From UBA1731 sp963653155 (GTDB lineage: Bacteria > Verrucomicrobiota > Kiritimatiellia > RFP12 > UBA1067), in NCBI GenBank assembly GCA_963653155.1, contig CAVJWR010000012.1:1-43855 (forward strand): a stretch of 43,855 nucleotides of DNA. Direction: 5' to 3'. Both the position numbers and the translations under genes were made by a program. Below, in pieces: positions 33,482-42,261 of this stretch. The notes beneath the pieces are model-generated. The model saw nothing but the letters and a program-made list of their open reading frames with translations. It was not told the DNA's origin and ran no database searches. Each line of letters opens with the position of its first letter. Position 1 is the stretch's first letter.

Positions 33482-33512
33482 CTGTTTGACTAATGCAGTA
33501 TCCTTGATCTGC

Positions 33513-34877
33513 TTAGCAGACGCCCTGCGCGACCATTGCGTTGGCCACCTTCACGAAACCAGCGATGTTTGCGCCTGCAACGTAGTTGCCCTTCATGCCA
33601 TACTTCGCCGCCGCTTCGTACGCATTGTCGTGAATGGCCTTCATGATGCCCTTGAGCTTGGCATCGACCTCATCGGCAGTCCAGGAAAGACGCTCGGAGT
33701 TCTGGCTCATCTCAAGGCCCGAGGTGGCGACGCCACCGGCGTTGGAAGCCTTGCCCGGCGAGAAGAGAACCTTCGCCGCGAGGAACGCCTCTACAGCGTC
33801 AGGCGTGGACGGCATGTTGGCGCCTTCGCCGACGAGCTTGACGCCGTGCTTGATGAGGTATTCGGCATCCTTGCCGTTCAGTTCGTTCTGGCGCGAGCAC
33901 GGGAATGCGCAATCAAGTTTGTCGGCAATCTGCCACGGATTCGAGCCAGCGAAGAACTTGCCGGTCGAAGCGAGTTCAGAGAGCTCGCCGCGCTTCACGG
34001 TCTTGAGATTCATTACTTCGTCTATGAGCTTCTCCGTGTAGCCATCCGCCACATAGAGCGTACCCGAACGGTCGGAGAGCGTGACGACCTTCGCACCGAG
34101 ACGGATGAGCTTCTGCGCCGCAAAGGATGCGACGTTGCCCGAACCGGAAACAGCGCACACCTTGCCTTCAAGCGTCTCGCCATTGACGGCAAGCATGTTC
34201 TCGGCGAAATAGACATCGCCGTAGCCAGTCGCCTCAGGACGGATCAGCGAACCGCCAAACTCGCGGGCCTTGCCCGTAAGCACGCCCGACCACTCGTTGG
34301 CGATGCGCTTGTACTGTCCAAACAGATAGCCGATCTCGCGGCCACCAACGTTCATGTCACCGGCCGGCACGTCGGTATCGGGACCGATGTGACGGTAAAG
34401 CTCCGTCATGAAGCTCTGGCAGAAACGCATCACCTCATTGTCGCTGCAACGGATGCCGGGAGTGTGGGGGCTCTGCTTCGGGTTGAAATCGGAACCGCCC
34501 TTTCCGCCGCCCATCGGGAGCGTGGTAAGAGAGTTCTTGAACACCTGCTCGAAACCGAGGAACTTGAGGACGGAAAGGTTTACCGTGGGGTCAAAGCGGA
34601 GACCGCCCTTGTATGGGCCAATGGCGGAGTTGTACTGGACACGGTAGCCGCGATTCACGCGGACGATGCCCTTGTCGTCAATCCACGGCACACGGAACAT
34701 GATCACGCGCTCCGGCTCAACGATGCGCTCAAGGATTGCCGCATCCTCATACTGCTTATTGGCTTCCAATACCGGATCGAGGGTAAGAAGCACTTCTTCG
34801 ACTGCCTGGATAAATTCAGGTTCGTTAGGATTCTTGGCCTTGACATCGGCCAAGACGGTCTGCACATACTTGCTCAT
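33513..34877 (-). CDS. gdhA: NADP-type glutamate dehydrogenase
   Basis: This enzyme converts 2-oxoglutarate and ammonium to glutamate in the cytoplasm, so it is a core nitrogen-assimilation gene. The 454-residue length matches hexameric bacterial enzymes. Substrate-binding and catalytic residues are present: K90 and the following GGLRFDPTVN, K114, and catalytic K126 in PMGGGKGGSDF. The motif PAGDMNVGGREIGYL and the Rossmann stretch AVSGSGNVASFAA (about 240-253) support the call. AAGGA precedes the ATG. It is transcribed alone and closes with a strong terminator. It appears to be a housekeeping gene between two saccharolytic loci. Confidence 0.96.
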   Translation of the reverse strand: MSKYVQTVLADVKAKNPNEPEFIQAVEEVLLTLDPVLEANKQYEDAAILERIVEPERVIMFRVPWIDDKGIVRVNRGYRVQYNSAIGPYKGGLRFDPTVNLSVLKFLGFEQVFKNSLTTLPMGGGKGGSDFNPKQSPHTPGIRCSDNEVMRFCQSFMTELYRHIGPDTDVPAGDMNVGGREIGYLFGQYKRIANEWSGVLTGKAREFGGSLIRPEATGYGDVYFAENMLAVNGETLEGKVCAVSGSGNVASFAAQKLIRLGAKVVTLSDRSGTLYVADGYTEKLIDEVMNLKTVKRGELSELASTGKFFAGSNPWQIADKLDCAFPCSRQNELNGKDAEYLIKHGVKLVGEGANMPSTPDAVEAFLAAKVLFSPGKASNAGGVATSGLEMSQNSERLSWTADEVDAKLKGIMKAIHDNAYEAAAKYGMKGNYVAGANIAGFVKVANAMVAQGVC

Positions 34878-34954
34878 TATGATTCCTTGATTTTACTGGT
34901 ATACAATATCCCTACGGAGAAATGTATGCATTTCATGTGCCAAGATAGGTTTGG

Positions 34955-35309
34955 GGATTTACGATTTTTCGATTTTCGATTTACGATTGCATTTGGGGAT
35001 TTGGTTATTTGAAGATTTACTTCGTGTCCGCCATCGTCGTGCGTTGCATGGGAGGGTCGCACTTGTTGCGACCGATGATGAATGCGAACGCAATGAATTG
35101 TGTCCCTCCCAAAATCATTCAATCCTCAAACGGCTAAATGCAATCGCAAATGATATAGGTCGCAGAGGACTGCGACCCTCCCGTGACGGCGGTTTCATCG
35201 AAACCGCCCTACCACCTTTCAGGCAAGAATCGTCTTTCCAGTCATAAATCCCTAAATCTTCAAATCCCCAAATGCAATCGTAAATCGAAAAATCGTAAAT
35301 CGTAAATCC
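34955..35309. repeat. MITE-like element with terminal inverted repeats (hairpin block B)
   Basis: The roughly 355-bp unit has long terminal inverted repeats (34955-35019 and 35245-35309). They are nearly identical apart from small gaps and are built of CGATTT-type words ending in GATTGCATTTGGGG. Inside are hairpins. GGTCGCA/TGCGACC lies at 35055-35073 after GGGA. A decayed stem at 35086-35104 is followed by CTCCC. GGTCGCAG/CTGCGACC lies at 35158-35177 followed by CTCCC. GGCGGTTTC/GAAACCGCC lies at 35188-35208 followed by CTACCA. There is no coding frame. It lies between gdhA and the 3' end of the GHL10 gene. No target-site duplication is visible. Confidence 0.75.
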
Positions 35310-35418
35310 ACCCTCTACCTCTAAAACCTAATACACATCATGTAATTGCCGATCAACGGATTGTACGCAAAACGTAAATATCTCAACGATCCATAAAAGG
35401 CATCTGCCGTCTCACGCC

Positions 35419-37689
35419 TCACCGCAAGGAGGTCGGCCCTTCATGCAGAAGCGGAAATGTTTCCTTTGCGCGACCATCTAATGCGAAAATCGTGAAGCCG
35501 TCGAATCCGTCCTGACGCAACGCCTGAATGTGACGCGTCATCTTTTCGGCCTCGGCGCCATCCTTTTTCCAGCAGCTCAGTCCAATGCCTGGGTAGAGCT
35601 TGACATTCGTTCCAGACAGCAATGTCCGCTGTGCGCGACAAATGTTTCTGAAGAACGGCGTGGAGTCCGTGTAGTCCATTGGACACAAGATATCAATCCA
35701 GCCTTCCTTTGCCCAACGCAGCCAATCCTGCCCATCTCCAGAATATGCGCCATCACGGTCGGCACGAGCGGCAACCGATATCTCGACCTTCGGGAACTCT
35801 GCCCGAACGCGTCGCGCCGTCTCGGCGACGACGGTGGAAATCGTCTCGGCCCGCCATTTCTCCCACTCCACCGCAAGTTCCGCATCGCTACGCACATCCG
35901 ACGGCCAGTTCACAACTGCACGACCCAATTGCGACTCAAAGCGTCGACGGCAACCGTCGCAGAAACAGAAGTTCCGGTCGGCGTAGCGAATGTAGTCAAA
36001 ATGTATGCCGTCCGCACCCTTTCGCGCAAGCTCCACCATGGACTCGATTTCGCGGCGCTGGTTCTCAGGGTGGCTTGGACAGAACGTTGTGCCCCACGGA
36101 CTCTTCGCCTTGGCGTCGAACATCTGCACGAGACGTCCATCCTTCCTATACTGGGCGATGCGTTCAGGATCGGTGTGTGCACCCATGTTGTAGCACACGC
36201 GCCACACATGGAAGTCTATGCCATACTTGCGGCAAGCGGCCCTGCACTCTTCAAAGGCATCGCCTTGCGTAGCGACCGACTTGTCCATTGGAACGACCTT
36301 TGAATCGTAGAAAGCGCAGTCTGCCCACGCCAAGTTGGCGATCATGTCCGTAAAGCCATTCTCCTTGAGGAACCTGATCGAGTCGTCCCAACTCCAGCCA
36401 AAGCCCATGCCGCGTGCGCTATGACACCATACGAGCCTGCGTTCGCCCTGTTTGCCGGGAACGCTACGGACGAATGCCTTGCGTTTCTCGTCCAACGCCT
36501 TCGCTTGCGCTTCTGCTTCGGCAAGCGCAGTCTTAATCATCGGATCAAGCTTTCCAAGGATGGCCTTCAGCAAGGCATCATTCTCCTTGCCACCATCCGG
36601 CCTCCACACATGCCCCATGTAAATGCCCGTCGGCGTGGATACCAACGCCGGTACGCCGAGCGATTGATGTTTGGCATCCCCCCACGTGGCCAACACCTCG
36701 CCAGCTCCGGTCAGCTGCGGCTCGTTTGCATTGCCGGATGCCTGCGGCGCAAAGAGAGGCTGTCCCTCCAGTCCATCTCCGACGCGAAGTATTCCTCCGA
36801 ACGGAGCCCAACCATTCGCGCCAGAACGGCGAAATCCCTTATTCGACACTCCAAGCAACTTGCCCACGCCGTATGGAAGCGAATAGAGCGCGAATATCTT
36901 GCCGCCACGTTCGACGAACGACGAAAGCTGCGCCACCATCTCAGGCGACAGCGTATCGTTATATGGGAGTATGACAACCGCCTTGCCGTTGAACAGTTCC
37001 GCCGTCACCATGTCGTCACCATGGCTGGCGTACGTCACGCCAAGTCGATCCAATGCCTCTTGGATGGTCGCCGCATATTGGCGGTATGCCTTGGATTCCG
37101 ATGTCATCCTCTTTGCCGACGTCTCTCCGCACAAGACAAGCACACGAGACGAGGTAGCGTCCGTTAGCGCGAAATCCGCAACGCCGACCGTCGTAGTCTT
37201 TCTTTCGGGAGTCCGTTCGAACGCAATGCGTATGGCGTCTATCTGGTGGAATCCAGCCGGTTTGCCCTCTACTCCAAACTTGCCTCGTCGATTCCATCGT
37301 ATGCGTTGCCAAGTGCCTTCTTCGCCGACAGGCAGGCTTGTGCAGTACCATCCATCCCCACTCTTCAGGTACATGGAGGCTTGCGTAATGCCCGATAGGT
37401 CATCAATGCGCAGGTCAAACGAAAGCTCATCAGCCTTGGTGAAGTCAAATGGCAGGGCAAAATCCCACAGAACACGTTTCCGTGGACCCGCAACAGGCAG
37501 TTCTACGCTTCCCTTCCGCGTCAGATCGCCGTAACGTACCGGAGGTTGCCCAGCCCCACACCTAACTACGGCATTCGCGCTTGCATCGTCCCCGATGGCT
37601 TGCCACTCCGGCAATATGCCGCCCATCGCCATCTGGGCTACCGCAAGTATTGACGCTCCCACAAAAAACATCCGCCAAGTCATTGTCAT
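35419..37689 (-). CDS. secreted GHL10-type glycosyl hydrolase-like protein
   Basis: The 756-residue product has a signal peptide (MTMTWRMFFVGASILAVAQMAMGG). An N-terminal beta-sandwich (residues 30-175) and a ThuA/GATase-like region (about 180-390; RVLVLCGETSAKR and VVILPYNDTLSPEMVAQL) follow. From about 405 a TIM-barrel of the GHL10/DUF187 type closes the protein: IHFDYIRYADRNFCFCDGC, DILCPMDYTDSTPF and KLYPGIGLSCW. Characterised relatives are few and the substrate cannot be told from sequence. GGAG lies seven bases before the ATG. It is 36 bases downstream of the third giant surface protein and forms a two-gene operon with it. Confidence 0.78.
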   Translation of the reverse strand: MTMTWRMFFVGASILAVAQMAMGGILPEWQAIGDDASANAVVRCGAGQPPVRYGDLTRKGSVELPVAGPRKRVLWDFALPFDFTKADELSFDLRIDDLSGITQASMYLKSGDGWYCTSLPVGEEGTWQRIRWNRRGKFGVEGKPAGFHQIDAIRIAFERTPERKTTTVGVADFALTDATSSRVLVLCGETSAKRMTSESKAYRQYAATIQEALDRLGVTYASHGDDMVTAELFNGKAVVILPYNDTLSPEMVAQLSSFVERGGKIFALYSLPYGVGKLLGVSNKGFRRSGANGWAPFGGILRVGDGLEGQPLFAPQASGNANEPQLTGAGEVLATWGDAKHQSLGVPALVSTPTGIYMGHVWRPDGGKENDALLKAILGKLDPMIKTALAEAEAQAKALDEKRKAFVRSVPGKQGERRLVWCHSARGMGFGWSWDDSIRFLKENGFTDMIANLAWADCAFYDSKVVPMDKSVATQGDAFEECRAACRKYGIDFHVWRVCYNMGAHTDPERIAQYRKDGRLVQMFDAKAKSPWGTTFCPSHPENQRREIESMVELARKGADGIHFDYIRYADRNFCFCDGCRRRFESQLGRAVVNWPSDVRSDAELAVEWEKWRAETISTVVAETARRVRAEFPKVEISVAARADRDGAYSGDGQDWLRWAKEGWIDILCPMDYTDSTPFFRNICRAQRTLLSGTNVKLYPGIGLSCWKKDGAEAEKMTRHIQALRQDGFDGFTIFALDGRAKETFPLLHEGPTSLR

Positions 37690-37725
37690 ATCATTACTCC
37701 GTGCTTCTTAAAACAGTCACAGTGT

Positions 37726-40335
37726 CTACCTCATGATTACCATCAAGCCGCGCCTGTTGATGAGGATGCGGCCGTCCTTTACCGCGATGGTGTACGCAGA
37801 GGAATTCCTGTCTCCGGAAATGGAAAGCGACCAGCCCGCAAGATTCTCAAGCCCTTTCACGTTTTCGAATTTGCCCGGCAACACAACGCAATCTCCGTCC
37901 GAAAGGTTCGTGACGCTAAGCGTCCCATTCTTGGTGAAAGTGAATCCATCAATTGTACCGGCATCGTTCGCGTCGATGCAGAGATTGGATATCTCCGTAT
38001 CGGAACCTTCGTTGCGCAGGGTCGCGCCCGCCGCCACACGAACCGCACCCACGTTCTTGAGGCATTCGACCGTTTCGTTCACGGCGGGCTTCGCAAGTGC
38101 GATCGGGGTCTGCTCTGAACCTGAGACCCACGCCGCACTTGTCGGTACCTCATAGGCATTCTCCGCATACAGCTCAAACCAGTGTACACCATCCGAACTG
38201 CCCTCTATCGCAAAAGCCGTCGGTGTACTTGCCCAGTATGCGGAACCTGTACCCCAGCGCACAAGGAAATTGAACGCCTTGATCTCGGTTGTCCCTTCAG
38301 CCAAATGGAAAACGCATTTCAGCCAAGTCTCGGGCTTGTCAATCACTGGATTGGCACAGCTGAAACTGGCCCACCTACTGTCGGAGAACGCGCCGTTGAT
38401 GTGTTCCTTTTCCGCCGCACTTGGCCGGGCGCGATCATATCCGTAGCCAACGCACCCTGCCGGAATGTCCTTGTCATCCACAGCCAATGCCGCATCCACG
38501 AGCTGTCGCTGACCCTCACCATCGAGAAGAGTCATCTTGGCGAACTGGATGCGTCTGGAATATCCGTCAGGAACCTGCCCCGCATAGCGTGGACACGTCT
38601 GCGCCGTTTCCTTGATGACGAGCCGGATCCAGCTGTATGGCAAACCACTTGAGTTGCGTACGACAAGCGTTCCTTCGCGTACCGTCAAGTCACCAGAAAA
38701 CGCCTGCGCACCGTCAAGTGTCCAAGTGTTCGCCCCTTCCTTTACGACCGATACGCGACCCGCGCCATCCGCAATCGACCACGCCGTGTTGTTCGCCGCG
38801 CCGTTTGTGCCCGTGAGCGTCAATGTAGCGTCACCCTCAACAGCCGCCCCGAATCCGCCCAGCTTCAAGGCCGCACCATCAGCCGACACGCATCCGCCCT
38901 TCCCCTTGACCTTGATCGGACGGGTTGTGCTTATTGCGGCATTCGTGCCGATGTGTGACATCGTGCCGACCGATTCATCCGACCCAAGCAGGAAGGCATA
39001 GTCCACCGGCGTTGTCTGCGGGCCATATGCGTCCGCCCAAAGTTCCGCAGAAGTGCCGAGCGAACAGTTCACCCCCTTCTCGTTCAGCGTCGTGAATGAG
39101 ATTGTTCCGTTCTCCACCGCCAATGGGCCACGCAAGCCACCCGCATCCTCTGACTCGAAACTCCATGTACCCGTACCGCGCTTTGTGACATAGCAGGAGT
39201 AGTTCGTACCGTTCTGCGAACACCCGGCGATATTGCCCCTGATCCTGCATGGAATCGCATTTGACCCCGTCAGCACAAGCCTCATCTGCGAATATGAATT
39301 GTATTCACCCTCCTGTATCCATGCACCGGTAAAGACAATGCCACCTGTCGCGCCGGCGTCAAACGTCTCAGGATAGACGTAACTCCCCTCTGGCCTAAAG
39401 CACAGGCGCTTGTCCGTAGTCTCCCCATGTCCAAGATAGCGATAGCAGCATGCTCCGTCCGAGTTGTAAAAGCCTATCTCAGGTCCAGTGCCAAGCGATG
39501 AAGGCTCTCCGCTCCTGCCAAGCTTCATGAACCCAAGTACACCGACCGTCTTTTCGNNNNNNNNNNCGTTATAGCCAAAGGGACGCGCATTTCCATCAAT
39601 CGCGTTCTCCGTACCCGTCAGGTACTGGTGAGCCCTTGCGCGATATGATAGGCTTCCGACAAATCGGCCCGAAAATATGCCTGGCTCTGCGCCCATGTAT
39701 TCGGGCTGTATCTGTGTTCCCGCCACCGAGTTGGATACGATGCCCGCGCCGATCAGCCGCCGACACCGCAGGTTGCCGGCCATCGGCAACGCCAGAATGG
39801 CACCAGAGTCCACCGTCATGTCTCCGCACAGGAAATGCCTGTACTGCTGAATCGAGCGAGGCAAGACAAGAGTCCCCGTTTCGACCTTGAAAGCCGTGTA
39901 ATAGCATTTGCTATCCGCAGTATCGCGCAACGTCAACGTTCCCAGCCCTTGCTTGATAAACGTACCGCATGGGGACTCAGTATTCGAATCGGTCTTGTTG
40001 ATATAGCAGTTTAGCTCAGAGTTTGTCGAGACATTTACGGCTATGACCGTCTCCGCCCCACTACCCTCATTCAACTTTATGTTCTCGAAGAGATTCAAGA
40101 TTCCGATGGAATCATCATCGACCATCAATGTCACGCCACCATCCATGACGCGCAGGACGNNNNNNNNNNCGTCGCCATTTTGGGGAAGCCGTGCCGGCGA
40201 ATAGCTTTCGGGCGATGACAAGTCCGTCGCGCCCTTCACCCAGGTAAGCGTCTCGGCGCACACGCTTCCAGCCGAAAGGATAGACATCGCGAGCAAACCG
40301 GGAACAGAGACTTTAGACACGATCCAGTGTAACAT
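37726..40335 (-). CDS. giant secreted beta-solenoid protein with discoidin-like domain (two assembly gaps)
   Basis: The 869-residue reading (plus unknown gap sequence) has a signal peptide (MLHWIVSKVSVPGLLAMSILSAGSVCA). A passenger-like start (LTWVKGATDLSSPESYSPARLP) leads into long beta-repeat regions with patterns such as GTLVVRNSSGLPYSW and GTLTLRDTADS. A discoidin/F5-8-type region lies around 620-760 (FAIEGSSDGVHWFELYAEN). The C-terminus GRILINRRGLMVIMR matches the tails of the two other giant proteins. AAGGAAT precedes the ATG. It starts the operon with the GHL10 gene. No catalytic motif or barrel is visible, so I infer surface glycan binding. The frame is preserved across both 10-N runs. 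Confidence 0.7.
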   Translation of the reverse strand: MLHWIVSKVSVPGLLAMSILSAGSVCAETLTWVKGATDLSSPESYSPARLPQNGDXXXXVLRVMDGGVTLMVDDDSIGILNLFENIKLNEGSGAETVIAVNVSTNSELNCYINKTDSNTESPCGTFIKQGLGTLTLRDTADSKCYYTAFKVETGTLVLPRSIQQYRHFLCGDMTVDSGAILALPMAGNLRCRRLIGAGIVSNSVAGTQIQPEYMGAEPGIFSGRFVGSLSYRARAHQYLTGTENAIDGNARPFGYNXXXXEKTVGVLGFMKLGRSGEPSSLGTGPEIGFYNSDGACCYRYLGHGETTDKRLCFRPEGSYVYPETFDAGATGGIVFTGAWIQEGEYNSYSQMRLVLTGSNAIPCRIRGNIAGCSQNGTNYSCYVTKRGTGTWSFESEDAGGLRGPLAVENGTISFTTLNEKGVNCSLGTSAELWADAYGPQTTPVDYAFLLGSDESVGTMSHIGTNAAISTTRPIKVKGKGGCVSADGAALKLGGFGAAVEGDATLTLTGTNGAANNTAWSIADGAGRVSVVKEGANTWTLDGAQAFSGDLTVREGTLVVRNSSGLPYSWIRLVIKETAQTCPRYAGQVPDGYSRRIQFAKMTLLDGEGQRQLVDAALAVDDKDIPAGCVGYGYDRARPSAAEKEHINGAFSDSRWASFSCANPVIDKPETWLKCVFHLAEGTTEIKAFNFLVRWGTGSAYWASTPTAFAIEGSSDGVHWFELYAENAYEVPTSAAWVSGSEQTPIALAKPAVNETVECLKNVGAVRVAAGATLRNEGSDTEISNLCIDANDAGTIDGFTFTKNGTLSVTNLSDGDCVVLPGKFENVKGLENLAGWSLSISGDRNSSAYTIAVKDGRILINRRGLMVIMR
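39557..39566. other. assembly gap (10 N)
   Basis: Ten undetermined bases inside the third giant surface-protein gene; the frame continues across it, but the real length is unknown. Confidence 0.95.
40160..40169. other. assembly gap (10 N)
   Basis: Ten undetermined bases near the 5' end of the same gene. Gaps inside these repetitive genes suggest that repeats broke the assembly. Confidence 0.95.
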
Positions 40336-40367
40336 GGCGTTATTCCTTTCTTAAATGAAATGGCGCA

Positions 40368-40394
40368 ATTATATCTGTTTTTTTTTCTTGTCAA
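40368..40394 (-). promoter_or_regulatory. promoter with -35, A9 spacer tract and -10
   Basis: Read leftward, TTGACA (40389-40394) and TATAAT (40368-40373) are separated by 15 bases that include nine consecutive As. Both hexamers are perfect, but the spacer is two bases short of optimum. It drives the giant surface-protein operon starting at 40335. This is the only promoter in the window with a clear -35. Confidence 0.6.
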
Positions 40395-40426
40395 ACCCAC
40401 GGACTTCCCGCGCAGCATTCCAATTG

Positions 40427-41890
40427 CTACTCCATCGGCGCACAGTTGATGAGCTTGCGCAGCAGACGTGGACGGTGCATTTCCATCCTACGGCGGAAGT
40501 CGGCGTAGTCGCGCGGTGTGGGATTCGACCACAGAATCTCCGCCGCCGCGCAGGTGCGCGGCCACGCACGCCACGCGAGGTCGTACTCGTTCCAAATGTA
40601 TTCGCTCCATAGACAGCATTCGCCGCCCAGCACACGCGCCCGCGCCTCTTCCGGCACACCCGTGAGCGGATTGTACGTGTACGCCTTCTCCAGCGTGAGG
40701 ACACCGCCGCCGCGCTCGAACGGATCGTCCTTCAGTCCCTGCTTCATCGCGTAGTAGGTCAGGCGGTAGGGCGACATCACCATGTCGTGCCCGCGCATCG
40801 CGCCCGCCGCTCCCGACACGAGATCGTGTCCCGCGCCCTCGCCCGCCGCCATACGCCAGCTGTGGCCGATCGCCGACTTCGGCAGTTCGCCGTTCAGTAT
40901 CTCGTCCCAGCCCATGAGGCGACGCCCCTTCTTCTCCAGGTAGGCGGACATCCGCCGCGTGATCCACGTCTGAAGCTCACCCGGCTTCGATAGCCCTTCC
41001 TTTGCCATTCGCGCCCGGCACTTCGAGCACTTCTCCCACCGCACGGACGGACACTCGTCGCCGCCGATGTGGATGACCTTCGACGGGAACACCTCGCACA
41101 CGTAGTCCAGCACCTTCTCGATGAAGCGCACCGTCTCGTCGTTGCCGAGGCAGAGGACGTCGGGATAGACACCCCAGACCGTCCCCGCCGCACGCGGCAC
41201 GATGTTCGACGGCACACACGCGAGGTCGGGATAGGCGGCGAGTGCGGAAAGCGTATGTCCCGGTAGATCGACCTCTGGCACGACCGTGATGTGCCGCGCC
41301 GCCGCGTAGTCCACGATCTCCTTCAGGTCGGCGCGTGTGTAGAAGTACGGCCCGTACGGCTCCGTGTTCTGGTCAATGGCGAAGCTGTAGCGTTCGGGCA
41401 GGCGCTTGAGCAACGCGCCGCGCCGAGGCGACGACGGACGCACGGAACCGTACTGCGCAAGCTCGGGCATTCCAGGCACGTCGATGCGCCAGCCCTGATC
41501 TTCCGTGAGGTGCCAATGCAGGATGTTCAGTTTGTGCATGGCCATCGCATCGATGAGGCGGCGCACGACTTCCTTGCCGAAGAAGTGCCGCCCTTCGTCC
41601 AACATGAACCCGCGCCACTTGAACGCCGGCGCATCCTCAATCTCTACACAGGGATAGGCATCTCCATTCCGCAGCTGATCAAGCGTCTGTTCCGCATAGA
41701 AACGTCCCGCAGCGTCGGACGACGCAACAACGATTTCGTTAGGACGTACGGACAGACGATAACCCTCGGACGGAATCGCCGCGTCCGTGACCGCGCGGAC
41801 AACTGCGCCCGTCGGACATATTCCCGTTTCCTCTACAAGTCTGGTCGGTTGCGGCACAAGCGCAATTGCAGCCAATGCGATTTCAAACAT
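40427..41890 (-). CDS. GH20 beta-N-acetylhexosaminidase, probably exported
   Basis: This is predicted to cleave terminal beta-linked GlcNAc or GalNAc, for example from mucin glycans. The 487-residue product has a GH20b N-terminal domain (about 20-115) and a TIM-barrel opening with KWRGFMLDEGRHFFG. The family's catalytic pair is Asp-Glu in VIHIGGDECPSVRWEK, and the block HWHLTEDQGWRI is diagnostic. The first 10-17 residues are hydrophobic (MFEIALAAIALVPQ) but lack the usual positive start, so export is likely but not certain. A longer frame opens at 41977; I choose 41890 because AAGGAAAGGA precedes it and the upstream codons overlap the promoter at 41923-41931. It is a single-gene unit. Confidence 0.88.
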   Translation of the reverse strand: MFEIALAAIALVPQPTRLVEETGICPTGAVVRAVTDAAIPSEGYRLSVRPNEIVVASSDAAGRFYAEQTLDQLRNGDAYPCVEIEDAPAFKWRGFMLDEGRHFFGKEVVRRLIDAMAMHKLNILHWHLTEDQGWRIDVPGMPELAQYGSVRPSSPRRGALLKRLPERYSFAIDQNTEPYGPYFYTRADLKEIVDYAAARHITVVPEVDLPGHTLSALAAYPDLACVPSNIVPRAAGTVWGVYPDVLCLGNDETVRFIEKVLDYVCEVFPSKVIHIGGDECPSVRWEKCSKCRARMAKEGLSKPGELQTWITRRMSAYLEKKGRRLMGWDEILNGELPKSAIGHSWRMAAGEGAGHDLVSGAAGAMRGHDMVMSPYRLTYYAMKQGLKDDPFERGGGVLTLEKAYTYNPLTGVPEEARARVLGGECCLWSEYIWNEYDLAWRAWPRTCAAAEILWSNPTPRDYADFRRRMEMHRPRLLRKLINCAPME

Positions 41891-41922
41891 TTGCACAATC
41901 CTTTCCTTAATTGACGACGAAG

Positions 41923-41931
41923 ATTGTAGCA
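41923..41931 (-). promoter_or_regulatory. extended -10 promoter of the GH20 gene
   Basis: Read leftward this is TGCTACAAT, one mismatch from the TGCTATAAT seen at 13372 and 15633. A T10 run (A10 in the promoter sense) lies just upstream at 41940-41949, possibly acting as an UP-like element. Confidence 0.5.
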
Positions 41932-41995
41932 AATGCGTGTTTTTTTTTTCATACCCAATTCTCACTGTTCCAGACACTTTTTTATCTCAAGGATT

Positions 41996-42237
41996 TGCGA
42001 TTTTTCGATTTTCGATTTACGATTGCATTTTGGAATTTGGTCATTTGATGATTGAGTCGGTCTGGCTTGGTAGGGCGATTTCGATGAAATCGCCGCCATA
42101 CACACACGGGAGGGACGAGCTCCTGCTCGTCCGTTGCCCCACGCCGCTTTCGGTCGAGCGGGAGCTCGACCCTCCCGCGCATTGCGCAACGATGGCGGGG
42201 GCGCCATCGCCACGAGAGGGACACGTTTGTCGTGTCC
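41996..42237. repeat. dispersed hairpin-repeat block C
   Basis: An AT-rich run of CGATTT-type words (41996-42050) is followed by five hairpins. GGCGATTTC/GAAATCGCC lies at 42074-42094 after GGTA. GGACGAGC/GCTCGTCC lies at 42113-42132 after GGGAG. GGTCGAGC/GCTCGACC lies at 42152-42171 followed by CTCCC. CGATGGCG/CGCCATCG lies at 42190-42209. GGACACG/CGTGTCC lies at 42219-42237. Positions 42055-42114 are nearly identical to 1262-1321 in block A. The last hairpin is 25 bases beyond the stop of the acyltransferase gene. No coding frame is convincing. Confidence 0.8.
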
Positions 42238-42261
42238 GGGGGTTTGCAACTGCCTCTTGTG

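Noticed and set aside
41940..41949. T10 run as a rho-independent terminator
   Set aside because: No stem precedes it on the plus strand and no plus-strand gene ends there; on the minus strand it is upstream of a promoter.
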